The notes: a model not told the origin generated them from the letters alone. A DNA stretch of 64,000 bases from Palsa-883 sp963826975 (GCA_963826975.1 CAWGZJ010000028.1:1-64000); one strand, 5' to 3'. Counted from the stretch's first letter, positions 1-9,211 are shown. Numbers and translations are program-made.

Positions 1-470
1 TCATGGCGGTGGTGCGCGGCATCTGCTGCCTGCGCCCCGGCGTGCCCGGCCTGTCGGAGAACATCCGCGTCAAGTCGATCATCGGCCGCTTCCTGGAACA
101 CGGCCGCATCTGCGTCTTCGGCAACGGCCATGCACTGCCGTCGCGCCATGCGCGGGTCTACATCAGCTCGGCCGACTGGATGGCGCGCAACATGGACTGG
201 CGGGTGGAAACCCTGGTTCCCATCCACAATCCTACGGTGCACGCCCAGGTGCTGGACCAGATCATGGTCGTCAACCTGAAGGACTCGCTGCAATCGTGGG
301 AGCTCGGCGCCGACGCCACCTGGAAGCGCGTGCCGGTCGGCCGCAAACCGGTCTCCGCACACGATTATTTCATGACCAACCCCTCACTCTCCGGCCGCGG
401 TTCGGCGTTGCACGGCCCAGGGATCGCCACCGGCCCCGTGCGCCGCCAGGACCGCGTAGCGGAAGACTGA
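1..470 (+). CDS. ppk: Polyphosphate kinase 1, C-terminal part (5' truncated by window edge)
   Basis: Only the last ~155 residues are in the window, read in the phase whose first full codon is at position 3. The visible segment has PPK1 C-terminal signatures: CCLRPGVPGLSENIRVKSI, then FGNG and YISSADWM.RN, which belong to the phospholipase-D-like catalytic domain that carries the phosphohistidine chemistry, and a closing RVETLVPI. PPK1 makes polyphosphate reversibly from ATP and is peripherally membrane associated. The start codon is outside the window; the ATG at position 3 is internal. The exopolyphosphatase gene follows about 190 bp downstream in the same direction, the usual ppk-ppx arrangement. 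The last ~30 residues after the conserved core are not family-typical. Confidence 0.93.
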   Translation, partial: MAVVRGICCLRPGVPGLSENIRVKSIIGRFLEHGRICVFGNGHALPSRHARVYISSADWMARNMDWRVETLVPIHNPTVHAQVLDQIMVVNLKDSLQSWELGADATWKRVPVGRKPVSAHDYFMTNPSLSGRGSALHGPGIATGPVRRQDRVAED

Positions 471-513
471 CCGAGTGCAGCAATTCATATGTTGGCCAAG
501 CGGTACAGTTATT

Positions 514-560
514 CTCCCCCTCCCCTTGAGGGAGGGGGCTGGGGGGAGGGGTTGGTGCCA
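514..560. repeat. Intergenic GC-rich repeat, family A (short copy)
   Basis: The unit begins CTCCCCCTCCCCTTGAGGGA and continues into a G-rich half ending GGGGGGAGGGGTTGGTGCC. The same unit occurs at about 2191, 17793, 53365, 57207 and 62328, always outside genes. The inner CCCCTTGAGGG is a small inverted repeat that can form a hairpin. Here it lies between ppk and ppx. It may act as a transcript-end or mRNA-stability structure; that is inference. Confidence 0.75.
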
Positions 561-663
561 GGGTCGCACCGAGGCTCCTCACGCGCCGACCAATAACCCA
601 ACATTCCCACACCCCACCACACCCCAACCCCACCCCGCGCACTAACAACACAGGACTAACCGC

Positions 664-2170
664 ATGCCCTACAACCCGCCCGCCGATGCTCCCCGTTGCG
701 CGGTGGTGGACCTGGGATCCAACTCGGTGCGTCTGGTGGTCTACGAGGGCCACACCCGCAATCCGGTCTCCATCTTCAACGAAAAAGCCGTCCTGCGCCT
801 GGGCCGAGGCCTGTCCGCCACCGGCCGGCTGTACGAAGACGGCATGGCGCAAGCCTTCACCGTGCTGCACCGCTACCACGCCGTGGCACGCGCCATGGGC
901 GCCGACCCGTTCGAGATCCTGGCCACCGCCGCGGTGCGCGACGCCACCAACGGCCGCGCCTTCGTCGACAAACTCGCAAGCCCGCATGCCCGGCGTGCCC
1001 ATCCAAATCCTGTCCGGCGCCGAGGAGGCCGCCTTCTCGGCAATGGGCGTGCTGTGCGGCATTCCCACCGCTGACGGCGTGCTGGCCGATATCGGCGGCG
1101 GCTCGCTGGAACTGGTGCGGCTGACGGCGGGCGAGCGCGGCGCATCGCACACCACGGCGCTCGGTGTCATCCGCCTCGCCGAACGATCCGAACAGGACCC
1201 GGTGCGTGCGCGCGCGATCGCCGATGCCGATCTGGCGGAGGTACCCTGGCTGTCGGAAGGCATTGGCCGCGATCTGTTCCTGGTCGGCGGCGCATGGCGC
1301 GCGATGGCGCGCATCCACATGGCGCAGATCGGCTATCCGCTGCACATGGTCCACCATTACGCGATCGGCCGCGACGAGGCGCGCGACCTTGCCGGCGTGA
1401 TCGGCAGCGCCGGCCGCCGCTCACTGGAGCGCCTGCCGGCAATCTCGCGCCGGCGCATCGACGACCTGCCCTACGCCGCCATCGCGCTGCGCCGCGTGCT
1501 GCGCGCCACCGGCGCACGCCGCGTGGTGTTCAGCGCGTCAGGTCTGCGCGAGGGCTGGTTCATGCAGCGCATGCCGCGGGAGATCCGCGCCGAGGACCCG
1601 CTGCTCGCCGCCGGCCGCGAAATGGCCGCGCGGCTGGGCCGCGACCCCACGCTGCCGCCGGCGCTGATCGCCTGGACCGATCCGCTGTTTCCCACCGAAA
1701 CGCCGGATGCGCACCGGCTGCGCGAGGCGACCTGCTGGATGTCGGACATCGGCAGCCACGACCACCCGGAATTCCGCGCCGAGCAGGCCTTCCTGCGGGT
1801 GCTGCGCCAGCCCGGCATCGGTCTCGACCACCACGCCCGCGCCTTCCTCGCGCTGGCCATCGCCATGCGCTACGAGGCCGAGGAAGTCGGCGAGTTCCTG
1901 CGCCCCGCGCGGCTACTGCTGGATGTCGCCAGCGCGCACCGCGCCGAGGTGCTGGGGACGGCGCTGCGGCTGGCCTACACGCTGTCGGCCGGCACGCCCG
2001 ACCTGCTCGCCGGCACCAGCCTGGCGATGACCGGCGGCCGCCTTGTGCTGCGCCTGGCCGAGGACACCGGCGTATTCGCGGGCGAGAGCGTGATGCGCCG
2101 CCTGGACCGCTTGGCGCACGCGGTCGGGCTAGAGGCCGGCACCGAGGCCGCCAGGCGCGACGCCGCGTAG
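664..2170 (+). pseudogene. ppx: Exopolyphosphatase (Ppx/GppA family), one-base frameshift
   Basis: The first reading frame from ATG 664 has the Ppx/GppA start VVDLGSNSVRLVVYEG (first phosphate-binding loop of the ASKHA fold) and runs to FVDKL at about 975. The next frame then continues without a break as QARMPGVPIQILSGAEEAAF, ADIGGGSLELV (second phosphate loop) and the helical C-terminal part to the stop at 2170. One surplus base near 975-978 separates the halves; removing it gives about 500 residues, the normal length. The enzyme would hydrolyse terminal phosphate from polyphosphate and is paired with ppk upstream. Everything else is conserved, so a sequencing indel is more likely than decay. 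Confidence 0.85.
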
Positions 2171-2190
2171 CGCAAGCCCGTAGTACCCTT

Positions 2191-2316
2191 CTCCCCCTCC
2201 CCTTGAGGGAGGGGGTTGGGGGGAGGGGTGGGCGGCCCACGAGGTTTCGTGCAACCCCGACACCAACCCTCCCCCTGCGGGCCCGAGCCGCGAAGCGGAC
2301 CAAGCTGGGGAGACGG
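2191..2316. repeat. Intergenic GC-rich repeat, family A (composite copy)
   Basis: This copy starts with the CTCCCCCTCCCCTTGAGGGA unit, has a G-rich run, then an opposed C-rich half with GAGCCGCGAAGCGGACCAA. The core GCCGCGAAGCGGACCAAG recurs in the family A copies at 57207 and 62328. It follows the ppx stop codon by about 20 bp and may serve as its transcript end. Confidence 0.7.
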
Positions 2317-2447
2317 ACCGGCACCAAGTGCGCCCGATCGGCACACCCACACAAGGCGAACGCCACGCGAAAGCGATTGGCAACGGATGCGAATAAAACG
2401 CACCCGCCCGCGGTCAATTCATCGACGGCAACCCAATGGAGATGGAA

Positions 2448-3008
2448 ATGACCACCACAATCAAGATCGAGGATATCGCCAGAACGCAACGCCGCGGAGT
2501 CCTGCCACGCATGCTGCCGATCGCGGCGGGCCTGGCGTTGGCACTGGCCTCGGCGACCGCCTACGCGCAGACCCAGCCAAGTGTGGCGTGCGTCGGCCCG
2601 CAAAAGGCTGCCGAAGGTGAAGGTGGCGCCGGCGCGCTGCCACAGAAGGCAGCCGAAGGTGAGGGTGGCGCCGGCGCACTGCCGCAAAAGGCCGCCGAAG
2701 GCGAGGGTGGCGCCGGCGCACTGCCACAGAAGGCCGCCGAAGGCGAGGGTGGCGCCGGCGCACTGCCACAGAAGGCCGCCGAAGGCGAGGGCGGTGCCGG
2801 TGCACTGCCGCAGAAGGCCGCCGAAGGCGAGGGTGGCGCCGGCGCACTGCCACAAAAGGCTGCCGAAGGTGAGGGCGGTGCCGGCGCACTGCCGCAAAAG
2901 GCGGCCGAAGGTAACGGCGGCCCCGGCGCACTGCCCCAGAAGGCAGCCGAAGGTGAGGGCGGTGCGCTGGCCCAGAAAGCAGCTGCCGCCAAGCCCTGCA
3001 AAGCATAG
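2448..3008 (+). CDS. Secreted protein built of 14-residue tandem repeats
   Basis: I do not recognise a named family. From ATG 2448 the product is 186 residues. Residues 1-41 form a long signal-peptide-like region (RR, hydrophobic AAGLALALASATAYAQ). After a short linker the unit PQKAAEGEGGAGAL is repeated seven times exactly, then once as PQKAAEGNGGPGAL, then a shortened 12-residue copy and a Lys/Ala tail ending KPCKA. At DNA level this is a 42-bp tandem array at about 2598-2972. Three in-frame ATGs (2436, 2442, 2448) are possible; GGAG at 2438-2441 suits 2448. The composition suggests a disordered exported or cell-surface protein. Array length is likely to vary between strains by slippage. 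Confidence 0.7.
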   Translation: MTTTIKIEDIARTQRRGVLPRMLPIAAGLALALASATAYAQTQPSVACVGPQKAAEGEGGAGALPQKAAEGEGGAGALPQKAAEGEGGAGALPQKAAEGEGGAGALPQKAAEGEGGAGALPQKAAEGEGGAGALPQKAAEGEGGAGALPQKAAEGNGGPGALPQKAAEGEGGALAQKAAAAKPCKA

Positions 3009-3035
3009 CCTCAGCGAAACCTTGACTGATGACAG

Positions 3036-3069
3036 TGCAAATGGGGGAGCCAGCTTCCCTCCATTTGCA
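3036..3069 (+). terminator. Probable terminator hairpin after the repeat-protein gene
   Basis: A 12-bp stem with one mismatch, TGCAAATGGGGG pairing with CCTCCATTTGCA around a 10-nt loop, begins 27 bases after the stop codon of the repeat-protein gene. No clear T-run follows, so this may be a processing hairpin rather than an intrinsic terminator. Confidence 0.5.
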
Positions 3070-3284
3070 TTCCGTCGATCGTTACCTCACCCCCGAACAG
3101 CGAATACCTCCTCGGTAGACCGCGACATTCGGCGGTGCGATGGTCGCGATCTCGTGGCCTTCCCGGATCGTCGTCCGCCAACGGCAGGCAAAGCCGCACG
3201 CACGTCCATGCATCAGCGCAAACTCGTTCACCAACACCGCACCGGCGCCGCACCGCCGGCGCAACCGCGACGGAGCCCACCACA

Positions 3285-4712
3285 ATGCGCCCTCACCTCG
3301 GATCGATCACGCTGTCGGGCCTCACCCTCGGCGCGGGCCTGTTGCTCCTGGCACCACAGCCGGCCGCCGCGCAGCAGATGCAGGTGATGCCGGCGAGCCA
3401 GGCCGAGCTGATCCGCGGTCTGCTGCCCAGCGTGGTCAACATAACCTCGTTCGTCGCCGACACCCCCACCGCCGCAATGACCGCCGCCAGCGCCCCCACC
3501 GACCAGGGTTCGGACCACCCGAAGATGCTGCAGGGCTCCGGGCTCATCATCGATCCGAGCGGTGTGATCCTCACCAACGAGCACGTCATCGCCGGCGCCC
3601 ACGATATCCATGTGACGTTCTCCGATGGCACGCGCGCTCCCGTCCAGGTCCTTGCGACCGTTCCCAGCATTGACCTCGCCCTCGTCAAGTTCGAGGCCCA
3701 GAAGCCAATGCCGGCGGTCCGGTGGGCCGACAGCGACAAGGTGCAGATCGGCGACCCGGTGTTCGCCGTCGGCAATCCGCTCGGGATCGGCCAGTCGGTC
3801 AGTTCCGGCATCGTCAGCGCGCTGAACCGCAATATCATGGACACGCCGTACGACGACTTCATCCAGACCGACGCCGCGATCAACCACGGCAACTCCGGCG
3901 GCCCGCTGTTCAATGGCAGCGGCGAGGTGATCGGCATCGACACCGCGATCATCTCCCCCACCACCGGCTCGGTCGGCCTCGGCTTCGCCATTCCGGCGAA
4001 CGACGCCCGCTTCGTCGCCACCCGGCTGCTGCGCGATGGAGGCTTCGTGCCCGCCTATCTCGGCTTCAAGATCGAGCCGGTGACGCAGGACATCGCCACC
4101 GCGCTCGACATGCCCCAACCCGTGGGTTCGATCATTGCCAGAGTGCACGAAACCGGCCCGGCCGGCACGGCGGGCCTGCAGGTCGGCGATGTGATCCTGA
4201 GCTACGACAGCCGGTCCCCCGCGGACGACCGCGCTCTGCTCCGCGACATCGCCAAGTCTGCCATCGGCCAGGCCGTCCCGATCACCGTGCTGCGCGCCGG
4301 CCAGGAGCACACAATACGAGTCACGCCAATCGCCTGGCCGGACCCCAAAACCGAGGTCGAAACCAACGCCGGTCAACCATCCGGACCGGGCATGCTGGTG
4401 CCGCCCAATCTCGGCCTGAGCCTCCGCGTGCTCACCGCCGACCTGCGCGCCCGATACGGGCTGCACATGCAGCAGGCCGGCGTGCTGGTCGACGGCGTCG
4501 CCGCCGGCACCGACGCGTTCGACCGCGGCCTGGTGCCAGGCGACGTGATCTTACGCGCCCAGGGCACCGAGGTCGGCAAACCGGAGGATGTACAAGCAGC
4601 GATCGACGCCGCACGCGGTCAGCACAAGGCATTCATTCTGGCACTGGTGCTACCGAAAGCACAGCAGAACGCCGAGCCGCGCTGGATGGCACTCCGGGTT
4701 GGCGCCGAATAA
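3285..4712 (+). CDS. HtrA/DegP-type periplasmic serine protease with two PDZ domains
   Basis: The product is 475 residues. Residues 1-30 are a signal peptide ending AAAQQ. The trypsin-like domain has the triad His100 (TNEHVIAGAHD), Asp130 (PSIDLALVKF) and Ser204 (NHGNSGGPLF). Two PDZ modules follow: about 265-345 with GPAGTAGLQVGDVILSYD, and about 370-465 with DRGLVPGDVILRAQG. HtrA proteases degrade or refold damaged envelope proteins. Start 3285 is chosen because it gives a complete signal peptide; the open frame upstream has none. A 12-nt-loop hairpin lies just after the stop. The neighbours give no specific substrate. Confidence 0.93.
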   Translation: MRPHLGSITLSGLTLGAGLLLLAPQPAAAQQMQVMPASQAELIRGLLPSVVNITSFVADTPTAAMTAASAPTDQGSDHPKMLQGSGLIIDPSGVILTNEHVIAGAHDIHVTFSDGTRAPVQVLATVPSIDLALVKFEAQKPMPAVRWADSDKVQIGDPVFAVGNPLGIGQSVSSGIVSALNRNIMDTPYDDFIQTDAAINHGNSGGPLFNGSGEVIGIDTAIISPTTGSVGLGFAIPANDARFVATRLLRDGGFVPAYLGFKIEPVTQDIATALDMPQPVGSIIARVHETGPAGTAGLQVGDVILSYDSRSPADDRALLRDIAKSAIGQAVPITVLRAGQEHTIRVTPIAWPDPKTEVETNAGQPSGPGMLVPPNLGLSLRVLTADLRARYGLHMQQAGVLVDGVAAGTDAFDRGLVPGDVILRAQGTEVGKPEDVQAAIDAARGQHKAFILALVLPKAQQNAEPRWMALRVGAE

Positions 4713-4728
4713 AGGAAGCCGGCAAGCA

Positions 4729-4756
4729 GGGCGGAATGCGCCACGCCGTTCCGCCC
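4729..4756 (+). terminator. Terminator-like hairpin downstream of the HtrA gene
   Basis: GGGCGGAA at 4729-4736 pairs perfectly with TTCCGCCC at 4749-4756 across a 12-nt loop, 16 bases after the stop. There is no T-tract, so the assignment as a terminator is tentative. Confidence 0.4.
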
Positions 4757-4841
4757 GACAACCAAAAGCGCGCCACCCCAACCAATTGCATCACTGCCTG
4801 AAAAATCGTCAAATACCCCCGCCGCGCAGGGGAGTTGGACA

Positions 4842-5924
4842 ATGAGCAGACAGATGATCACCGGACGAACGGTCTGGCGGGGTGACGAACTCGATCGCGC
4901 CGGCGACTGGATTCTCTGGTTCGACGAAACCCACAAGCAGGAGATCGCCGACGCCCTGGCGCATGTCCGGCAAGCCCCCCTGTTCGGTTTCGGCCGAGAC
5001 GATTTCCCGCTACCCCACACCGCGTCCCTGCTGGCCCAGGTGAACAACGAACTGGAGGACGGCCGTGGCGCGGTGCGACTGCGCGGCCTCGACGTCTCGC
5101 GCTACACCGACAACGAACTGCGGCAGATCTTCTGGGGCCTCGGCCAGCATCTCGGCCTGCCGCTGTACCAGAACATGGCCGGCGAGATCATGGGCGAGGT
5201 GCGTGATGAAACGCGCGACGCCAAGCCGACCTTCATTGAATCCGAACCGGGCCAAGTCGTCTCCTCACGCGCTCGCGCCCGCTCCACTGGGCCGCTGCGC
5301 TTCCACACCGACCGGTGCGACGTGATCGCCCTGATGTGCGTGCGCAACGGCATCGAGGGCGGCGTGTCGAAACTGGCCTGCATCCCGACCATCCACAACG
5401 AGATGTTGCGCCAACGGCCCGACCTGGTGGACCTGCTGTTCCAGGACTACTGGCGCAGCCGCCCGAAGGACGAAGACGGCGTCTTCGCCCAGCCGTATTT
5501 CGCCCTGCCGGTCTGGGGCCAGCGCGACGGCAAGATCACCAGCCAGTATTCCCGCACCTATGTCGAGCAGGCGCAGGAATTCCCCGAACTGCCGCGACTG
5601 ACCGACGCGCAGAACCAGGCGCTGGACCTGCTCGCCGAGATCGCCGAGGAAACCTGCCTCTGTTCGCCGTTCGAGCCCGGCGACATCCAGTTGCTGAACA
5701 ACCACGTCGTCTATCACGGCCGCACCGCCTACGCCGATGACGTGGCGGCCGGCCGCGCCCGGCTGTTGATCCGCCTGTGGCTGGCAACACCGAACAGCCG
5801 CGCGCTGCCCGATGGGTTCGAGACGTTCTGGGGCAGCATCGACCCCGGCGCCCTACGCGGTGGCGTGCCGCAGCGCGACGGCCGCCGCACCCCGCCACCG
5901 GCCACGCTGCGGCGCGTCGCATAA
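4842..5924 (+). CDS. TauD/TfdA-family 2-oxoglutarate/Fe(II) dioxygenase
   Basis: The product is 360 residues and cytosolic, with no signal peptide. The facial triad is visible: His155 and Asp157 in LRFHTDRCD, and the distal His in YHGRTAY at about 291-297. Family members hydroxylate a substrate carbon next to a heteroatom using 2-oxoglutarate and O2, for example taurine, alkyl sulfates or phenoxyacetates. The real substrate cannot be read from the sequence, and this protein is longer than E. coli TauD (~283). It stands alone, with no tauABC transporter beside it. A PhnZ-like enzyme is encoded 30 kb away, but pairing the two would be speculation. Confidence 0.88.
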   Translation: MSRQMITGRTVWRGDELDRAGDWILWFDETHKQEIADALAHVRQAPLFGFGRDDFPLPHTASLLAQVNNELEDGRGAVRLRGLDVSRYTDNELRQIFWGLGQHLGLPLYQNMAGEIMGEVRDETRDAKPTFIESEPGQVVSSRARARSTGPLRFHTDRCDVIALMCVRNGIEGGVSKLACIPTIHNEMLRQRPDLVDLLFQDYWRSRPKDEDGVFAQPYFALPVWGQRDGKITSQYSRTYVEQAQEFPELPRLTDAQNQALDLLAEIAEETCLCSPFEPGDIQLLNNHVVYHGRTAYADDVAAGRARLLIRLWLATPNSRALPDGFETFWGSIDPGALRGGVPQRDGRRTPPPATLRRVA

Positions 5925-5962
5925 CGCGCGGGGACAGCCAAATCGGGTCACCGCGGTTCTTT

Positions 5963-6120
5963 CACCTCTCCCTCTGGGAGAGGTCGGGGCGCGTCAGCGC
6001 CTCGGGTGAGGGTCGGGCCACGAACTCGATCGTTGGCACCTCTCGCGGCACTCTCACCCGCCGCTTCGCGCCGACCCGCGGATCGTAGTCCGGGGGCAGG
6101 CTCTCTCCCGCGGGGAGAGG
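5963..6120. repeat. Intergenic repeat, family B (inverted arms)
   Basis: This element is bounded by CACCTCTCCC...GGGAGAGGTC and by the inverse CTCTCCCGCGGGGAGAGG, with the family words GGTGAGGGTC and CTCACCCGCCGCTTCGCG between them. Related copies are at 10535, 13271 and 19053. It fills most of the space between two convergent genes, where it could act as a bidirectional transcript end. Confidence 0.7.
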
Positions 6121-6168
6121 CGAAGATTGCGGAATCCGGCACCGCTATTTTAACGCCAATGGACCCAC

Positions 6169-7677
6169 TTACCCCACCACCACCTCCGCCACCAACTTGC
6201 GCGGCAGATCATGCGCACACCGTCCCAACCCAACGCAGAAATGATTGACCACCGGCGCCAGGCGTTCGGCAGCCTGCCGCGCTCCCGCATTCGCCTCCGC
6301 CAACCGCGCCGCCGCATCCCTCGCCCGCGACGCGACACGCGGCCAGTCCAACCCCGGCAACACGCCGTCACGCAGCACGAACTTCGCCCCCACCATCACA
6401 TCCCGCACCGCCGCCCCATCCTCGGTATTCACCAACTGGTTCATCGCGCTGTTCAACGGCACCAGGTTGACGTGATCCAGATCCAGAAACACCAGATCCG
6501 CCTTGTACCCCGGTGCGATCTTGCCGATCAGCTCACCCATCCCCAGTACCGCGGCACTGCCCTCGGTCGCCAGCCGGATCGCCTCGGCCGCGCCGATCCA
6601 ATCCTCCGGCGGTCGGTCGAACACCCGCGAAACGAACGCCGCCAGCCGCATCGCCTCGAACATGTTCTGGTTGTCCGAGGTGGACGACCCATCCGTCCCC
6701 ACCCCAACCGTTACCCCGCCCGCGATCGCCCGCCGCATATCGGCGATCCCGTTGCCCAGCCGCAGGTTGGACCCGGGATTGTGCGCCAGCGTACCGCCAT
6801 GCTTCGCCAGCAACGCGATCTCCGTATCGTCGATCCAGATCGCGTGCGCGCCGCTGAACCCCGGCCCCAGCAACCCAAGTCGCTCCAGGTGTGCCGTCAA
6901 CGTCGTGCCATAGCGAAGTTGCGCCCCGGCGCGTTGAACGGGGGATTCCGCCAGATGCATCTGCACCGGCAGGCCGAACTCCACCGCCAGGTCACGGCAC
7001 CCCGTCATGAATTCATCCGAGCAATGCAGCGGAATTGTCGGCGCGATACCCAGGCGGATGCGGTCACGCGCGTGCGGCCAGCTGCGGGCGGCGTCCCGAA
7101 CCCCCGCCAGCGTCGCCTCGCCCGGCGCGGTGCGCATCGTTTCGGCCACCGCGCGCAACTCCGGCGGGAATGCGTCGAGTAACCCCGGGATCGCCTGGTA
7201 GAAACTGCGGTCCGCGATCATCGGCGCAACCACGGCACGGATGCCCGCATCCGAATAAGCCCGCGCGACCTCGTGCAGCCCCTCAACCGTCGGCACCGGC
7301 AGCATCGCCGACAGGTCGTAGCACGCGGTGCAACCCTTGCGCACCATCTCCACCGCGGCGAGCAGCGTCGACAGATAGCGATCCTCATTCGTGCGCGCGC
7401 CGTTGATCCACGGCCCGGCATTCAGCACCAGCTCCAGCGACCACTGATCGCCGATGCCCTTGGCTAGCCCACCATGGCCGTGCGTGTGCGCGTTGATCAG
7501 CCCGGGAATGATCAGCCGCCCGCTGGCATCGATCCGCTCCACCGCTTCCGAGGTGAAGCTGCCGGGTGGGACGATCGCCTTGATGCAATCGTCCTTCAGC
7601 ACCAGGTCGGCCGCCTGGGCGCTGGTCTCCCCCGCCGCCAGCACCAACCCGCCCGTCACGATCCGATAAGCCGCCAT
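6169..7677 (-). CDS. Amidohydrolase-superfamily deaminase/hydrolase (ATZ/TRZ, 8-oxoguanine-deaminase-like)
   Basis: The product is 502 residues. The metal-dependent amidohydrolase fold is shown by INAHTHGHGG (His64, His66), MHLAESPVQ, SGAHAIWI and the catalytic Asp in GVGTDGSSTSD. Cytosolic relatives deaminate or dechlorinate nitrogen heterocycles such as 8-oxoguanine, S-adenosylhomocysteine or s-triazines. The start at 7677 follows a GGAGG at proper spacing; the longer open frame to 7719 has none. It is divergent from the HpaB-type monooxygenase gene across only 79 bp, and a second amidohydrolase lies at 11716. The context suggests a shared catabolic route for an N-containing ring, but the substrate is unknown. 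Confidence 0.87.
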   Translation of the reverse strand: MAAYRIVTGGLVLAAGETSAQAADLVLKDDCIKAIVPPGSFTSEAVERIDASGRLIIPGLINAHTHGHGGLAKGIGDQWSLELVLNAGPWINGARTNEDRYLSTLLAAVEMVRKGCTACYDLSAMLPVPTVEGLHEVARAYSDAGIRAVVAPMIADRSFYQAIPGLLDAFPPELRAVAETMRTAPGEATLAGVRDAARSWPHARDRIRLGIAPTIPLHCSDEFMTGCRDLAVEFGLPVQMHLAESPVQRAGAQLRYGTTLTAHLERLGLLGPGFSGAHAIWIDDTEIALLAKHGGTLAHNPGSNLRLGNGIADMRRAIAGGVTVGVGTDGSSTSDNQNMFEAMRLAAFVSRVFDRPPEDWIGAAEAIRLATEGSAAVLGMGELIGKIAPGYKADLVFLDLDHVNLVPLNSAMNQLVNTEDGAAVRDVMVGAKFVLRDGVLPGLDWPRVASRARDAAARLAEANAGARQAAERLAPVVNHFCVGLGRCAHDLPRKLVAEVVVG

Positions 7678-7724
7678 CCCTGCCTCCAAATCGAAATTGG
7701 TGATTTGCGCCCCTGCCACGCTAC

Positions 7725-7740
7725 GGCAATATCAGCGCCG
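7725..7740 (-). promoter_or_regulatory. Possible sigma-54 promoter for the amidohydrolase gene (weak)
   Basis: On the minus strand the sequence CGGCGC-TGATA-TTGCC has GG and GC dinucleotides at the -24/-12 spacing, but three changes from TGGCAC-N5-TTGCA. It lies 48 bp upstream of the start at 7677. Stronger matches elsewhere in the window make this worth noting. Confidence 0.3.
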
Positions 7741-7756
7741 TGCGTAGGAGAGAGTG

Positions 7757-9211
7757 ATGATCAGGACCGCGGACGCCTATCGCCAGGGACTGCGTGATGG
7801 CCGCGAGGTCTGGATGGACAACGAACGCGTGGCCGATGTCACCACTCATCCCGCCCTCAAGCCGATCATCGACGTGAAGGCGCGGATGTACGACATGGCG
7901 TACGAACCCGCCTGCCAGAACGCACTGACCTACATCGAGAACGGCGCGCGCCACAGCACCTTCCACCGCCCACCGCGCCAGACCAGCGACTGGACCGACA
8001 AGACCACCGCGATCGATCTGGTGCTGAAGGACATCGGCGGCGTGGTCACCCGCGTCGGCGACGAGACCGTGGGCGAGATGTGGTCGTTGTTGGATGGCCG
8101 CGACGTGCTGGCCGAGATCGATCCACGCTTCGCCGACAACATCGACCGGCACATTCGCGCGGTGGTGGAGAACGACGTGTTCCACGTCTCCGCAAACACC
8201 GATCCGAAGGGCGACCGCTCCCGCCCGCCGCAGGACCAGGACCCCGACATGATGGTCCATGTGACGAGGGAAACCGACGCCGGCATCGTTGTCCGCGGCG
8301 CGAAATACGAAACCGCCGCCGCCTACGCCGACCAGGCATTCCTGAAGCCTACAGTCGGCGCCTGGACAAACGAGAAACTGTCGGATTACGCGGTGGGCTG
8401 CATCGTCAAGATGGGCGCACCCGGCGTGAAGCACATCTGCCGCGCCGGGTTCGCCGGCCGCGGCAGCGTGGCTGACTATCCGCTGGCCAATCGTTTCGAC
8501 GAAGTCGACGTGCTGATGGTGCTGGATGACGTGCTGATCCCGTGGGAGGACGTGTTCTTCTACCGCCACACCCGCGCCGCGCAGCACATCCGCGCCACGC
8601 TGCACCGCTACTCCGCCTTCCCCTACGTGCTGCGCCTGCAATACGTTGCCGACATGATGATCGGCGCGGCGCTGCTGAACGCGCAGCAGACCGGCCTCGA
8701 CAAGCTGCAAGCGGTGCGGGAGAAGCTTGCCGACCTGGTGTGCTATCGGGAAGGCATCCACGCACACCTGGTCGCCGCGATCACCATGGCGCAGCGCAGC
8801 CCCGCCGGACTGCTGATGCCGCACCAGTCGGTGCTGTATGCCGGGCGCGTCTTCGCCTGCTCCAACCTGCCGCAGATGATGCACATCGCGCGCGAATTGT
8901 GCGGCGGTCAGATCTGCGTCACGCCCAACGCCGCCGCGTTCGAGGCCGCGGGCACGCGCGACTGGCTGGCCAAGTTCTACACGCTGAATGACCAGTGGGA
9001 AGCCGAGGATCGCCGCAAGCTGCTGGCCTTCGCACGCGACCTGCTGAATTCCGACTATGCCGGCCACCGGCTGACCTTCGTGCAGTTCGCCCAGGCGCCG
9101 CACTTCAACCATCTCGCCGCGGTCTACAACTCTTTCGACTTCAGCGGGCCGCTGGATTTCGTGCGCAAGGCGGCGTCGCTGTCCGAAAAAGTAACGATCG
9201 CGACGCCATGA
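7757..9211 (+). CDS. 4-Hydroxyphenylacetate 3-monooxygenase (HpaB)-family flavin hydroxylase
   Basis: The product is 484 residues, the size of HpaB-type oxygenase components. It starts IRTADAYRQGLRDGREVWM, typical of the N-terminal HpaB domain. The acyl-CoA-dehydrogenase-like middle includes FLKPTVGAWTNEKLSDYAVG and VLDDVLIPWEDVFFYRH. These enzymes use FADH2 and O2 to hydroxylate aromatic or heteroaromatic rings and need a flavin reductase; no HpaC-like reductase is nearby. ATG 7757 is preferred over GTG 7754 because AGGAG at 7746-7750 is 6 nt from it. The stop overlaps the start of the luciferase-like monooxygenase gene (ATGA), so the two are translationally coupled and probably act in one pathway. 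Confidence 0.9.
   Translation: MIRTADAYRQGLRDGREVWMDNERVADVTTHPALKPIIDVKARMYDMAYEPACQNALTYIENGARHSTFHRPPRQTSDWTDKTTAIDLVLKDIGGVVTRVGDETVGEMWSLLDGRDVLAEIDPRFADNIDRHIRAVVENDVFHVSANTDPKGDRSRPPQDQDPDMMVHVTRETDAGIVVRGAKYETAAAYADQAFLKPTVGAWTNEKLSDYAVGCIVKMGAPGVKHICRAGFAGRGSVADYPLANRFDEVDVLMVLDDVLIPWEDVFFYRHTRAAQHIRATLHRYSAFPYVLRLQYVADMMIGAALLNAQQTGLDKLQAVREKLADLVCYREGIHAHLVAAITMAQRSPAGLLMPHQSVLYAGRVFACSNLPQMMHIARELCGGQICVTPNAAAFEAAGTRDWLAKFYTLNDQWEAEDRRKLLAFARDLLNSDYAGHRLTFVQFAQAPHFNHLAAVYNSFDFSGPLDFVRKAASLSEKVTIATP

Noticed and set aside
2598..2972. Tandem repeat considered as a CRISPR array
   Set aside because: Units are contiguous with no spacers and are in-frame coding.
2560..3006. Long antisense and alternate-frame open frames across the 14-residue-repeat gene
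   Set aside because: A 42-bp repeat is a multiple of three, so every frame that is open in one unit stays open in all. They lack start signals; only the plus frame has a signal peptide.
7721..9112. 463-codon open frame on the minus strand opposite the HpaB-type gene
   Set aside because: It is a GC-bias shadow with no family motifs, while the plus strand has full HpaB homology and a ribosome site.
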